Source: Gordoniibacillus kamchatkensis
Lineage (GTDB): Bacteria; Bacillota; Bacilli; Paenibacillales; NBRC-103111
DNA: 64,000 bases
Reading direction: 5' to 3'
Assembly: GCF_000829455.1 (NCBI RefSeq)
Contig: NZ_JXAK01000031.1
Location: 18,306 to 82,305, forward strand
Every line of letters starts with the position of its first letter. Position 1 is the first letter of the stretch. This document shows positions 54,690 to 63,903 of the stretch, piece by piece. Under the pieces are notes generated by a model. That model ran no database searches and was not told the DNA's origin. It saw nothing but the letters and a program-made list of their open reading frames with translations. A program made the position numbers and the translations under genes.

Positions 54690-54902
54690 TCAGTTGACCC
54701 GCTTGCGCGTCAGTATGCAGGGTACCCCTCTGCCGACCGCGCCCGGCTGCGACATCCGCGCCAAATAATCGAGGCCGCGCGCGCACGGCGTTTTGCATAC
54801 GGCGCACGTGGCCGAATCGACAATCCTCATCGTGTATTGGGCCCGTCCAGAAGCGCCTTCCTTTTTCTTTTTCGGTTTATGCCCGCCCTTGCTTCCCGCC
54901 AT
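54690..54902 (-). CDS. Small basic Cys-motif protein
   Basis: 70 residues: a Lys-rich start (GSKGGHKPKKKKEG) followed by CAVCKTPCARG and a second Cys in GVPCILTRKRV. A zinc-ribbon-like pattern. Function unknown. Confidence 0.5.
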   Translation of the reverse strand: MAGSKGGHKPKKKKEGASGRAQYTMRIVDSATCAVCKTPCARGLDYLARMSQPGAVGRGVPCILTRKRVN

Positions 54903-55007
54903 CTCTGTGCCCTCCTCCGAAACGTGTATGCAGCAATATATGGTGAGCGGGAGCCCATTGGTGCAAGGGCGGCTCGGACATTTTTGCCGGGACTGGCCGC
55001 ATCGGCG

Positions 55008-55907
55008 TCAATCTTCCAGCAGTTCGCCGATGATCGCCCTAGCGGCTCCCAGCAGCTGCGGAAGCTGCGATACGGGAAGCGGGTTGACGCCACAGCCGAG
55101 CTCGATCGTAAAGCCGGGCCGGCGGTATAGCTGAATGAACCAATCTTTGTACCCGGCGTCGCTGTCCGCCAGCTTCACGGCTTTATAGCCGCTGGCGGCG
55201 GCCATCCGCGCGGCGAGAACTTCCGCTTCCGGCGGTTCGCATTCGCGGTAATTCCAATAAATTTCTTCGCCCTGCGTGTGCAGCGCCATAGCCCGGTGAA
55301 AATCCACGTCGAGAGTAAGCAGCGCGATCGCCTGCGCCTCCGACTCGGTGAGCGGCGCTTCTCCGCCGTAATCGCGCGGGCCAGGCTCCGGCACAAAGCG
55401 GCGGGCACGCTCCTCCTCCCAATGGGCCGGAAACTGATCGTTCAAATCAATCCCGCGAATGTTCGCTTTCCAGCCGCTAAAATCGCAAGAGCCTCCATTC
55501 TGCGCGAGCAGCCCGCACTGCAGCGGGGGCGCAGAACAAGGGCCATGCAGCACAAGTTCGACCCCGTCCGGATTCACCATCGGCACAAGCCACAGCGTAT
55601 TGTTTGCCAGCAGCCGCCGGGCGGACCGTCCGGCGAACAAGGAATTTTGCTCGTCGGCGCCGGCCAGCTCCTCCAACACGCTCATGAGCACGAGGGAAGT
55701 AATCCATTCGTTGGCATGGAACGCCGCATTGATATGGACGCGCCTAGGTCCCGAGCCGAGCCGCACGCACAGCAGCTCTCTCCCCATCACGCTGCAGCCG
55801 AGCATTTCCGTCCGCAGCTGGCCGTACCGCTGCGCCAGCAATGCCAAATCGCGCCGAAACGCGCCGTAATCGTAAGCCGCTGCCGACTCGACAATAGATC
55901 GTTCCAC
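55008..55907 (-). CDS. M14-family carboxypeptidase
   Basis: A 299-residue zinc carboxypeptidase: HxxE in NAAFHANEWITS, His in MALHTQGEEIYW, catalytic Glu in FTIELGCGVNPLP. It is similar to the catalytic domain of gamma-D-glutamyl-meso-diaminopimelate endopeptidase I, but has no LysM domains or signal. The GTG at 55907 has GGGGAGG upstream. Confidence 0.88.
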   Translation of the reverse strand: MERSIVESAAAYDYGAFRRDLALLAQRYGQLRTEMLGCSVMGRELLCVRLGSGPRRVHINAAFHANEWITSLVLMSVLEELAGADEQNSLFAGRSARRLLANNTLWLVPMVNPDGVELVLHGPCSAPPLQCGLLAQNGGSCDFSGWKANIRGIDLNDQFPAHWEEERARRFVPEPGPRDYGGEAPLTESEAQAIALLTLDVDFHRAMALHTQGEEIYWNYRECEPPEAEVLAARMAAASGYKAVKLADSDAGYKDWFIQLYRRPGFTIELGCGVNPLPVSQLPQLLGAARAIIGELLED

Positions 55908-55962
55908 CTCGCCCGATCCTCCCCTGCAACGTTTCGTTGTGCTACAGTGTATTCCGCCGGCA

Positions 55963-56250
55963 AGCAAGAGGAGACGGTTTACGCCGTCCTTAAGACGAAC
56001 GCGTTTCCCGGCGTTAAGCAGGCTGTACGACGTTAGGTGCGTTGTTCACCATTTCTCCTCCAGCTTAACGCCAAAGCGTTGAGCTGGCTGTACGACGTTA
56101 GCCTTGTTGTTCACCATTTTCTCCTCCAGCTTAACGCCAAAGCGTTAAGCAAGCTGTACGAAGTTAGCCTTGTTGCGCGCCATTTCTCCAGCTCAACGTC
56201 TCGTAGCGGATTCCGCCTACGTATAGGCGCAGCTTATACTTACCGATGGA
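55963..56250. repeat. Long intergenic repeat element, copy B
   Basis: A ~288-base homologue of copy A (52563-52789), with one more internal unit. Three hairpin-capable AGCTTAACGCC-aaag-CGTTAAGC units are visible. Located between the M14 peptidase start and the 3' end of the MFS gene. Confidence 0.85.
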
Positions 56251-56253
56251 GCG

Positions 56254-56279
56254 ATAAAAAAACCGGCATAGAGCCGGTT
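56254..56279 (-). terminator. Terminator of the MFS gene
   Basis: Stem AACCGGC / GCCGGTT followed on minus by TTTTTTTATC. Confidence 0.88.
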
Positions 56280-56310
56280 CATTTCCTATGATTGGTACGT
56301 GCGATTCGCG

Positions 56311-57555
56311 TCAGCCGCGCCTGTCCTTCGGCAGCAAAAAGGCTACGATGCCCAGCAGCGGCAAAAATGCGCAAAGCCGGATGACGAGCGTCACGGAAGT
56401 CGCATCCGCAAGCCATCCGAGAGCGACGGATCCGATGCCGCCCATCCCGAACGACAGCCCGAAAAACAGTCCCGCCACGGTGCCCACTTTGCCCGGAAGC
56501 ATTTCTTGCGCGTAGACGATAATGACCGAGAAGCCCGACATCAAAATCAGGCCGATCGGCACGCAAAGCAGCAGCGAGGCGGTTGGACCGGCGTAAGGCA
56601 GCAGCATGGCGAACGGCGCGGTGCCGAAAATCGAAAACCAGATGACGCTCTTCCTGCCGATCCGGTCGGCCAGCGGACCGCCGAGCAGCGTACCGAGCAT
56701 GCCGGCAAACTGCAGGACGAACAGGCACAACTGGGCGTTAGCGAGCGGCAGCCCGTACCGGTTCATGTAATAGAACGAATAGAACCCGTTCATTCCGGCC
56801 AAATAAACGAACTTGGAAAACAGCAGCAGGATGAGCACGCCGATGACAAAAACGGTCGTTTTCCGGTCGGCTTGTCCGCTTAGTTTTGCCGGCTGCCGTA
56901 CCGTCTTCTCTTTATGGCCCACGCGGTCTATCGCGATTCCGGACTTATACCAACGGCTGACCCCGATTTGGATTGCAATGCCCGCCAAGGCAAGAAGCGA
57001 CAGCCACACAAATCCTTGCTGGCCTTTTGGAACGAGAAGAAGGGCCACCAGCAACGGTCCGAGCGCCTGGCCCGTATTCCCCCCGACCTGGAAAACGGAC
57101 TGGGCAAGCCCTCTGCCTTTGCCTGCGGCCAAATGGGCGACGCGCGAAGATTCCGGATGAAGCACGGACGAGCCGATACCTACAGCCATGACGGACAAAA
57201 GCAGCGCGGTCATATTCGCGGAACTGGCCAAGCCGATCATTCCGGCAAGCGAAAATATCATTCCTGCCGGAAGCATGGCGGGCATCGGCCTTTTGTCCGT
57301 ATAGTAGCCGATGAGCGGCTGAAGGAGCGATGCCGTGACATTCAGAACGAACGCCACCCATCCGATTTGGCTGAAGCTCAAATTCATTTGTTGCTGAAAC
57401 AGCGGGAACCCGGCCGGAATGACCGTTTGCATCGCGTCGTTGAACAAGTGTGCGAGGCTCACTCCGACAAGGGCGTACATCGAGTACGTCCGCGTCCGTT
57501 CGGCCGCTTGCTCCATGCGGAATTGCGGCGCATCCGTTGACGATTGCGGCAGCAT
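56311..57555 (-). CDS. Fsr-type MFS transporter (fosmidomycin-resistance-like)
   Basis: A 414-residue, 12-TM facilitator with LAHLFNDAMQTVIPAGFPLF, VGIGSSVLHPESSRVAHLA and FGLSFGMGGIGSVALGWLAD. It is typical of the fosmidomycin resistance/Fsr family. The 57555 ATG has GAAGGAGGAG upstream. A divergent AraC regulator gene starts 115 bases away, likely its regulator. Confidence 0.9.
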   Translation of the reverse strand: MLPQSSTDAPQFRMEQAAERTRTYSMYALVGVSLAHLFNDAMQTVIPAGFPLFQQQMNLSFSQIGWVAFVLNVTASLLQPLIGYYTDKRPMPAMLPAGMIFSLAGMIGLASSANMTALLLSVMAVGIGSSVLHPESSRVAHLAAGKGRGLAQSVFQVGGNTGQALGPLLVALLLVPKGQQGFVWLSLLALAGIAIQIGVSRWYKSGIAIDRVGHKEKTVRQPAKLSGQADRKTTVFVIGVLILLLFSKFVYLAGMNGFYSFYYMNRYGLPLANAQLCLFVLQFAGMLGTLLGGPLADRIGRKSVIWFSIFGTAPFAMLLPYAGPTASLLLCVPIGLILMSGFSVIIVYAQEMLPGKVGTVAGLFFGLSFGMGGIGSVALGWLADATSVTLVIRLCAFLPLLGIVAFLLPKDRRG

Positions 57556-57670
57556 AAGCGTCTCTCCTCCTTCTTTTTTCTATATCTTAAAAAAGCGAGA
57601 GGTTGATGTCGTCGCGAATGTTGCTACGAAATCAAGCAATTTTTGCTATACTGTCATCAGGTGAACGTCT

Positions 57671-58459
57671 ATGCAAATCCGAATCAAGACGCCCGCGATG
57701 GAGCTGTGGCGCATCGAGGACGAGTTTACGAACGACCCCCACTTTCATGACGACCGCGTTCAATTGACCGTGCCCATTCACGGCACGTGCCAGTTTACGC
57801 AGGAACGCCGCGAATATCGGCTCGGCGAAGGGTGCGCCCGCGTGCAGCACCCACGCGAAGAGCACCATTTTCGGCTCGGCGGCAAGTCCGGCGTCATCAT
57901 CATTCAGCTGCAGTCGGACCGGATGCCCGAGGGCTTCCCGGCAGACGGGCTGGCTCCGAGGCCGTATATTAACGCACAAGAGCTGCAGGTCCGGTTCCGG
58001 GCATGGGCCGAGCAGCTGCTCATGCGCGATGCTGCGGACCCGCTCGCCCAGCAGGAGACGGAATCGCTTGTGGTCTCCTACATGAGCCGCGTTCTGACAG
58101 GAAGCATCCCGCCAAGCGACGGCCCCCTTTCCACGCCAAACAAGAACGATCCGCACATCGCCCGCGCAATCGAGTATATCCGGGCCCGCTTCCGCTCTTG
58201 CTTGACCGTTGACGAGCTGGCGTCGGTCGCGCTGCAAAGCCGGTATCATTTTATACGCTCGTTCAAATCGGCCACCGGTTTGTCGCCTTACCAGTACGTG
58301 CTGCAAGTGCGGATCGAGGAAGCGAAGCGCCAGCTGCGGACAACCCGGATGTCGGTTACGGACATTAGCTTGAGCCTCGGATTCGCGAGCACGAGCCAGT
58401 TATACCGGGCGTTCCGGACCGCCGTGGGCATGAGCCCGGAGCAGTTCAGGTCGCTTTAA
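57671..58459 (+). CDS. AraC-family transcriptional regulator
   Basis: A 262-residue protein: N-terminal cupin sensor (HFHDDRVQLTVPIHGTCQF) and two C-terminal HTHs (LTVDELASVALQSRYHFIRSF, MSVTDISLSLGFASTSQLYRAF). An extended -10 element (TGCTATACT near 57650) is upstream. It likely controls the divergent MFS gene. The ligand is unknown. Confidence 0.9.
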   Translation: MQIRIKTPAMELWRIEDEFTNDPHFHDDRVQLTVPIHGTCQFTQERREYRLGEGCARVQHPREEHHFRLGGKSGVIIIQLQSDRMPEGFPADGLAPRPYINAQELQVRFRAWAEQLLMRDAADPLAQQETESLVVSYMSRVLTGSIPPSDGPLSTPNKNDPHIARAIEYIRARFRSCLTVDELASVALQSRYHFIRSFKSATGLSPYQYVLQVRIEEAKRQLRTTRMSVTDISLSLGFASTSQLYRAFRTAVGMSPEQFRSL

Positions 58460-58465
58460 AGCCAA

Positions 58466-58493
58466 AAACCCCGCTCGCTCGAGCGGGGTTTTT
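58466..58493 (+). terminator. Terminator of the AraC gene
   Basis: Stem AAACCCCGCTC / GAGCGGGGTTT with loop GCTC and a T5 run. Confidence 0.9.
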
Positions 58494-58536
58494 GAGCTTG
58501 CCGTCGCGCTCCGGGAGCGGCGGGGGCAGCTCAGGA

Positions 58537-59346
58537 TTATACGATATTGGGCACTTGCCAGATGACGGGCGTGATCGAGATTTGCTCGGACAGCCACGTT
58601 TGGGCGATTTGTTTGAACAGCGCGGGATCGCCGCTGCAAAAAAACTGATGAAGCGGAATGTCCGCCGACTCCGATAGCAAGCCCTTATGATAAAGGATGG
58701 CGCTCACTTCGCGCGCCGTTTCGTCTGCGGAAGAAATGAGCTTTACCCCTGGCCCCATCACCTGCCCGATCGCATCTGCCAGAAACGGGTAATGGGTGCA
58801 GCCGAGAATGAGGCAATCCATCGGCACATTCATGATCGGCTCCAGCGAGCTGCGCACGACGTCTTCCGCTTCATCGGCGCCGAACAAGCCGCGCTCGACG
58901 AAGGGTGCCAGCCGCGGGCACGCCAGGCTAAACACCTGAAGCCCCGGCGAAATACGCTTTAGAGCTTGCTCGTAGGCGCCGCTGCGAATCGTGCCTTCGG
59001 TCCCGATAACGCCGATCATGCCGCTTCGGGTCGACTTGATGGCCGCCCGTGCGCCAGGGTGGATGACGCCGACGACCGGAATGCCGACATGCCGGCGAAT
59101 ATCGTCCAGCGCTACCGCAGTGGCGGTATTGCAGGCGATCACGATCATTTTCGGCGCAAATTGCGCGAGGTAGTCAACGATTTGCCGGGTGAACAGGCGC
59201 ACCTCGTCGGCGGGACGCGGCCCGTAAGGCGAGCGGGCGGTGTCGCCGAAATAGATGATTTTCTCTTGCGGAAGCTGCCGCATAATTTCTTTCACAACGG
59301 TTAAGCCCCCGACGCCTGAATCTAAGATGGCTATCGCATGCTGCAC
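58537..59346 (-). CDS. murI: Glutamate racemase
   Basis: A 269-residue enzyme that makes D-glutamate for peptidoglycan (and possibly poly-gamma-glutamate). AILDSGVGGLTVVKEI, the two catalytic Cys in VIACNTATAV and LILGCTHYPFL, and YFGDTARSPYG are diagnostic. Start at GTG 59346 with GAAGGAAG upstream. Upstream in-frame extensions are not needed. Confidence 0.96.
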   Translation of the reverse strand: MQHAIAILDSGVGGLTVVKEIMRQLPQEKIIYFGDTARSPYGPRPADEVRLFTRQIVDYLAQFAPKMIVIACNTATAVALDDIRRHVGIPVVGVIHPGARAAIKSTRSGMIGVIGTEGTIRSGAYEQALKRISPGLQVFSLACPRLAPFVERGLFGADEAEDVVRSSLEPIMNVPMDCLILGCTHYPFLADAIGQVMGPGVKLISSADETAREVSAILYHKGLLSESADIPLHQFFCSGDPALFKQIAQTWLSEQISITPVIWQVPNIV

Positions 59347-59553
59347 GGGTCCACGCTTCCTTCTCCACTTTGATGGTGAGGCATCCCTGTAACATATGCC
59401 TGACGGCCCGGCAACGTACCGGAGGCACGTTCGGGCGGCGCATGTCGGATTGCTGTCACAAAGAGACAATACGATATGTTACCTCATCGCCGCCCGGGAG
59501 GCAATACGCCGTTATATCCAGAACATTGCCTGCGCGGAGTGCGCGCCCGAGAC

Positions 59554-60042
59554 TTAAGACCGGGGCGGGGCTTGCAAATGGTCCACCGTATCGAATTCGT
59601 ATCCTTTGTCCTTGATCGCCTTGATGATTTTGTCCAGCGCCTCGATGTTTTCCTTCGACCCTTGATGCATGAGGATGACGTTGCCGTCATGCAGATTGGC
59701 CATGATATCGTTCAGCGGATCGTCGGGATGCTTGCGCGGCTCCCAATCTTTCATCGCCGTCGACCAAAATACGGACGTATAACCGAGATCGGATACGAGG
59801 CTCAGCACATGGCGGTTGTAACGACCGTAAGGAAAGCGGAAAAACGGCTTAACGGCGCTGCCCGTAATGTCCTTGTACAGCTTCTCGAAATCGGCGATCT
59901 CCTTCTTGATCTCGTCGTCGGAAAGCGTATTGAAATCGCGGTGCGTCATCGTATGATTGGCGACAAGGTGCCCGTCCGCGACGAGCTGCTTCAGGAACGC
60001 GGGATCTTTCTTGAGGTTATACCCGGCGAGGAAAGCTCCCTT
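59554..60042 (-). pseudogene. Polysaccharide deacetylase, N-terminus missing
   Basis: The C-terminal part of a NodB-homology domain, with KKDPAFLKQLVADGHLVANH, RFPYGRYNRHVLSLVSDLGY and GNVILMHQG. The NodB metal Asp motif (FDDG) and signal peptide are absent. At about 60040 the sequence changes to a KdpD-like fragment on the opposite strand. It resembles PdaA-type peptidoglycan deacetylases. Truncated by a junction. Confidence 0.85.
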
Positions 60043-60045
60043 CGC

Positions 60046-60468
60046 GGCCCGTGGCGGCGCAAGGAGGTGATTTTCGTGTGCGTCAATTCCACTCCTCACG
60101 CCGATCGTTTGATTCGCCGCGGATTTCGCACCGCCTACAGGCTGAAAGCCGCCTGGTATGTCAATTATGTGCATGCAGGAGGACCGTTATCCGAGGAACT
60201 CAAGTTAAGACTCGAGGCGTTTAAGAAGCTGACGGTTCGCCTCGGCGGAAAATTCATCGTTCACGAGGGCCAGTACGCGCAGAAAATTGCCGAAGTGCTG
60301 CGCATAAAGGCGGATGAAGTGGAAGCTACGCAGCTGGTAATCGGCCAATCGAAGCTAGGCTTCTGGGAAGAGCTGTGGAAAGGCTCCGTGGTGAATCGTC
60401 TTATCCGTCAATCCAGGCATAGAGATGTCTTAATTGTAGCGGATTATGATCCGAACCTTGCGTTATAA
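60046..60468 (+). pseudogene. KdpD-like Usp-domain fragment, 5' end missing
   Basis: 140 residues: GPWRRKEVIFVCVNSTPHAD, RLKAAWYVNYVHAGGP, LVIGQSKLGFWEELWKGSV. It matches the universal-stress-protein domain of KdpD and is paralogous to residues ~245-370 of the adjacent kdpD. The start is missing at the 60040 junction. Overlaps kdpD by 23 bases. Probably the tail of a short KdpD protein. Confidence 0.8.
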
Positions 60469-63151
60469 TGAACTGGAGCAAGAGAATCGGCAGGATGTGA
60501 GACAATTGGTATCAGAGCTTGCGAAGAGAGGGAAATTAACGCTGTTTCTCGGCGCCGCCGCCGGCGTAGGCAAAACCTATGCCATGCTGACCGCTGCAGA
60601 GAAGCAGAGAGAGCAGGGCATCGATGTTTTGCTCGGATGGATGGAAGCGGCCGCTTACCCCGATACGAAGAGCTTGAATGCCAAGCTTCAATTCCCTGTC
60701 TTGTCCAAGAAGAACGGACTCATGGATACGGAAGGAATCATTCAAAAGCGTCCCGGGCTCGTTCTGGTCGATAACCTTGAACCCGTAAACGGGCCGAACG
60801 CCATGAGGCCGAAGCGTTACTTGGATGTAGAGACTATTCTGGGCCACGGCATTGACGTGTACGCTACGCTCAATATTCAGCACGTGGAAAGTCTTAACGA
60901 TATCGTCTCGCGGATTATCGGCTGGAACGTGGTGGAGACAGTACCCGATACGTTCCTCGAGCAAGCGGATCGCATCCAATTGGTCGATGCGCCGACGGAT
61001 GAAATCATACAGCGATTCAATCGTGCCGGACTTAACGAGAGTGAAAGAGAAGCTCAGCGGAAATTTTATCGCGCTGGCAACATCGACGCCTTGCGGGAAA
61101 TGGCATTCCGTTATGCCGCGCAGCGGGTTGACAGTCAGCTTGAGCAATATATGCAGGCAAAGAAAATTTCCGGTCCTTGGCCCGTAGCCGAAAAGGTCAT
61201 GGTGTGCGTGAGCGCCAGCCCCTTCTCGAAGCAGTTAATTCGCATGGGGCGCCAAATGGCCGCGGGCCTCAAATCGGATTGGATTGCCGTGTACGTTCAA
61301 ACGCCGCAAGGGTTTTCGAAAGACAAGGAGAAGCAGGATCAGCTCTCACGGAATCTTCAGCTGGCGGAAGAGCTTGGCGCAGAGGTCGTCACCATATCGG
61401 GAAATCATATCGCCGAAGAACTGCTTTCTTTAGCGCGCAGCCGCAATGTGAAACAAATGATTATCGGGAAGCCGCTCCGGTCCCGGATCGGGGAATGGCT
61501 CCGCAGTTCCGTTGTGGAGCAGATCATTCGGAACAGTCATGGCATTAATGTCCATGTCATCCCTGCAAGCCTCAAGTCTGACCAGGAACCGAGAGCCCCG
61601 TTACGGGGCTACCGGTCATTTTCCCTGAAGTCGTATGCCTGGATCACGGTAAGCATTGCGCTTTTAACCGTTATCCTCCATCCTTTCGGGCTGACGTTCG
61701 AGTTAGTGAATATAGCGCTCTTGTATTTAATCCCCGTATTGTTAAGCGCTGTTTATGGAGGAATCGGGCCATCCTTTTACGCGGCGGCCTTAGGCGTCCT
61801 GGCTTTTGATTTCTTTTTTGTACCGCCTTTCCTGAGCTTTACCGTAGCGGATTTGCGTTATTTGGTCTCCTTTGTCGTGTTTTTGGCGGTAGCTGCATTA
61901 ACCGGAAGTCTGGCTGCCCGGTTGAAGGAACAGCTGCGCTTCTCGAAGCAAAGAGAAGCACATACGGCCTCGCTCTATGCGTTGAGCCGACAAATGAGCG
62001 CGATTACAGACATTCATTCCCTTCTGGAGAACGTTTCCCGGCAAGTATCCCAGATGGCCGGCACTCCGGTTGCCATTTATTTGCCTGATGACAAGAACGA
62101 ACTGAGATTATCGGCCTCTTCTTTCGTACACTCCCAGTTGGGGCAGTCCGATTCGGAAATGGTCATCGCAAAGTGGGTTTATCAGCATGGGGAAATAGCG
62201 GGGAAAGGGTCCAACACGTTGCGAGAATCGTCGGGACTTTACGTTCCATTGCGTACCGAGGACCGTATATACGGAGTCTTATCCGTCAATCTCGAGAGTT
62301 CGCATGCCGTTCTTTCGCCTGATACCGTCCGCTTGTTGGAGGCTCTATGTGGGCTTGCCGCAAGCGCAATTGCACGTGTCAAGCTGGCCGAGGAGGCGAA
62401 GCTTGCGCATTTGATGGCGGAATCGGAAAAACTTCGGACGGCATTGCTCGATTCCGTCTCCCATGAGCTGCGAACGCCGCTGGCGACCATTATCGGTTCC
62501 GTGACAGGATTAATCGAAGGAGATCGGCTATTCTCGCCTGAGGATCGGCTGGATCTGCTCGCTACAATCCGAGACGGGGCACTGCGCATGAATCGCCTTG
62601 TTACGAACCTGCTCGGCATGGTCAAGCTGGAAAGCGACATGCTCCATCTGCGTAAAAAATGGTGCGATGTTGAGGACATTATAGGGGTCGTGCTTGCGCA
62701 GGTGAAGGATTTTCAGCAGCATCGAAACATCCGAGTTGAGTTGCCGGATCATATCCCGATGATTCTCGGAGACGAGGTGCTGCTGGAGCAAGTGCTGGTT
62801 AATGTCATAAGCAATGCCATCAAATTTTCCCCTGATTATAGCAACATCGACGTATCCGTCAAGACGGAAGAGAGCAGTGTCGTTATCGCCGTCGCGGATG
62901 CCGGAATCGGTCTCGCGGCGGCTGACCGGGAACGCATTTTTGACAAGTTTTATCGTGCCGAAGCAACTAGACATGTACCCGGCACCGGCTTGGGACTGGC
63001 GATTTGCAAAGGAATCGTCGAACTGCACGGGGGGTTAATTACGGCACAACCGAATGTTGACAGAGGAACGAAGGTTATGATTTCTTTACCCTTGAATGAA
63101 GAAAGCAAACCGAGTCCGCTACCTCCAGAGGGGGAAACCGAACAACCATGA
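60446..63151 (+). CDS. kdpD: Osmosensitive K+ channel sensor kinase KdpD
   Basis: A 901-residue sensor kinase: Walker-type KdpD domain (FLGAAAGVGKTYAM, 35-47), Usp domain (~245-370), four TM segments (~395-500), GAF and HisKA (H673, SVSHELRTPL) and HATPase_c (GTGLGLAICKG). It senses low K+ and phosphorylates KdpE to induce kdpFABC, which is not in the window. The start is uncertain; GTG 60497 is an alternative to ATG 60446. It overlaps kdpE by four bases. Confidence 0.95.
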   Translation: MIRTLRYNELEQENRQDVRQLVSELAKRGKLTLFLGAAAGVGKTYAMLTAAEKQREQGIDVLLGWMEAAAYPDTKSLNAKLQFPVLSKKNGLMDTEGIIQKRPGLVLVDNLEPVNGPNAMRPKRYLDVETILGHGIDVYATLNIQHVESLNDIVSRIIGWNVVETVPDTFLEQADRIQLVDAPTDEIIQRFNRAGLNESEREAQRKFYRAGNIDALREMAFRYAAQRVDSQLEQYMQAKKISGPWPVAEKVMVCVSASPFSKQLIRMGRQMAAGLKSDWIAVYVQTPQGFSKDKEKQDQLSRNLQLAEELGAEVVTISGNHIAEELLSLARSRNVKQMIIGKPLRSRIGEWLRSSVVEQIIRNSHGINVHVIPASLKSDQEPRAPLRGYRSFSLKSYAWITVSIALLTVILHPFGLTFELVNIALLYLIPVLLSAVYGGIGPSFYAAALGVLAFDFFFVPPFLSFTVADLRYLVSFVVFLAVAALTGSLAARLKEQLRFSKQREAHTASLYALSRQMSAITDIHSLLENVSRQVSQMAGTPVAIYLPDDKNELRLSASSFVHSQLGQSDSEMVIAKWVYQHGEIAGKGSNTLRESSGLYVPLRTEDRIYGVLSVNLESSHAVLSPDTVRLLEALCGLAASAIARVKLAEEAKLAHLMAESEKLRTALLDSVSHELRTPLATIIGSVTGLIEGDRLFSPEDRLDLLATIRDGALRMNRLVTNLLGMVKLESDMLHLRKKWCDVEDIIGVVLAQVKDFQQHRNIRVELPDHIPMILGDEVLLEQVLVNVISNAIKFSPDYSNIDVSVKTEESSVVIAVADAGIGLAAADRERIFDKFYRAEATRHVPGTGLGLAICKGIVELHGGLITAQPNVDRGTKVMISLPLNEESKPSPLPPEGETEQP

Positions 63152-63848
63152 CAATCACCGAAAATGGGGCGCGCATTCTGGTCATTGATGACGAGCCCCA
63201 GATACAAAAGCTGCTTAAAGTCACCTTGCAGGCCCATCATTTTGAAATTCACGAAGCAACCACCGGAGAAGACGGCGTATTGCAAGCGTCATCATTCATC
63301 CCGATTTAATTGTGTTGGATCTGGGTCTCCCCGATATGTCTGGAATGGATGTCCTTAAGCGTATCCGGGACTGGTCGAGTGTACCGATTATTGTGCTGAC
63401 GGCGAAGGAACGCGAAGAAGACAAAATCACCGCATTGGAAGGCGGGGCTGACGACTACGTCACGAAACCGTTCAGCATGGGAGAGCTAGTAGCCAGAATT
63501 CGCGTGGCGCTCCGCCATGTGGCAAAATCCGTGAACGAGCCTATCCTTCAGTTCGGCGACCTCGTGATCGATTTGGCTCACCGGGCGGTTGAACTTAACG
63601 GTGAAAGGTTGAAGCTGACGCCGACAGAGTACGATCTCCTGAAAATATTAGCCGCCAACGCCGGTAAGGTGGTTACTCAGCGGCAGTTGCTTCAGCAAGT
63701 CTGGGGCGGCCATCACCATGAATCGGACAGCCATTATTTGCGCGTGTACATCGGCCATTTGCGGAAGAAGCTGGAGGAAGACCCTACCAGGCCGAAATAT
63801 ATCGTCACGGAGCCGGGGATAGGGTACAGGTTTCTTTCTCGTAATTAG
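63148..63848 (+). CDS. kdpE: KdpE response regulator (frameshift)
   Basis: OmpR-type regulator. MTITENGARILVIDDEPQIQKL starts at 63148 and would stop at 63309. One base is missing near 63288 (should give IHPDLIVLDLGLPD); the other frame continues to 63848 (DDYVTKPFSMGEL, wHTH LKLTPTEYDLLKIL, YIVTEPGIGYRFLSRN). Total ~234 residues. Error is likely, but loss of kdpE cannot be excluded. Confidence 0.9.
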
Positions 63849-63903
63849 GATTAGAGAAGTCGCCGTCCTCCGGTTACTTTCGCCGCATGAGTCTATCGTT
63901 AAG

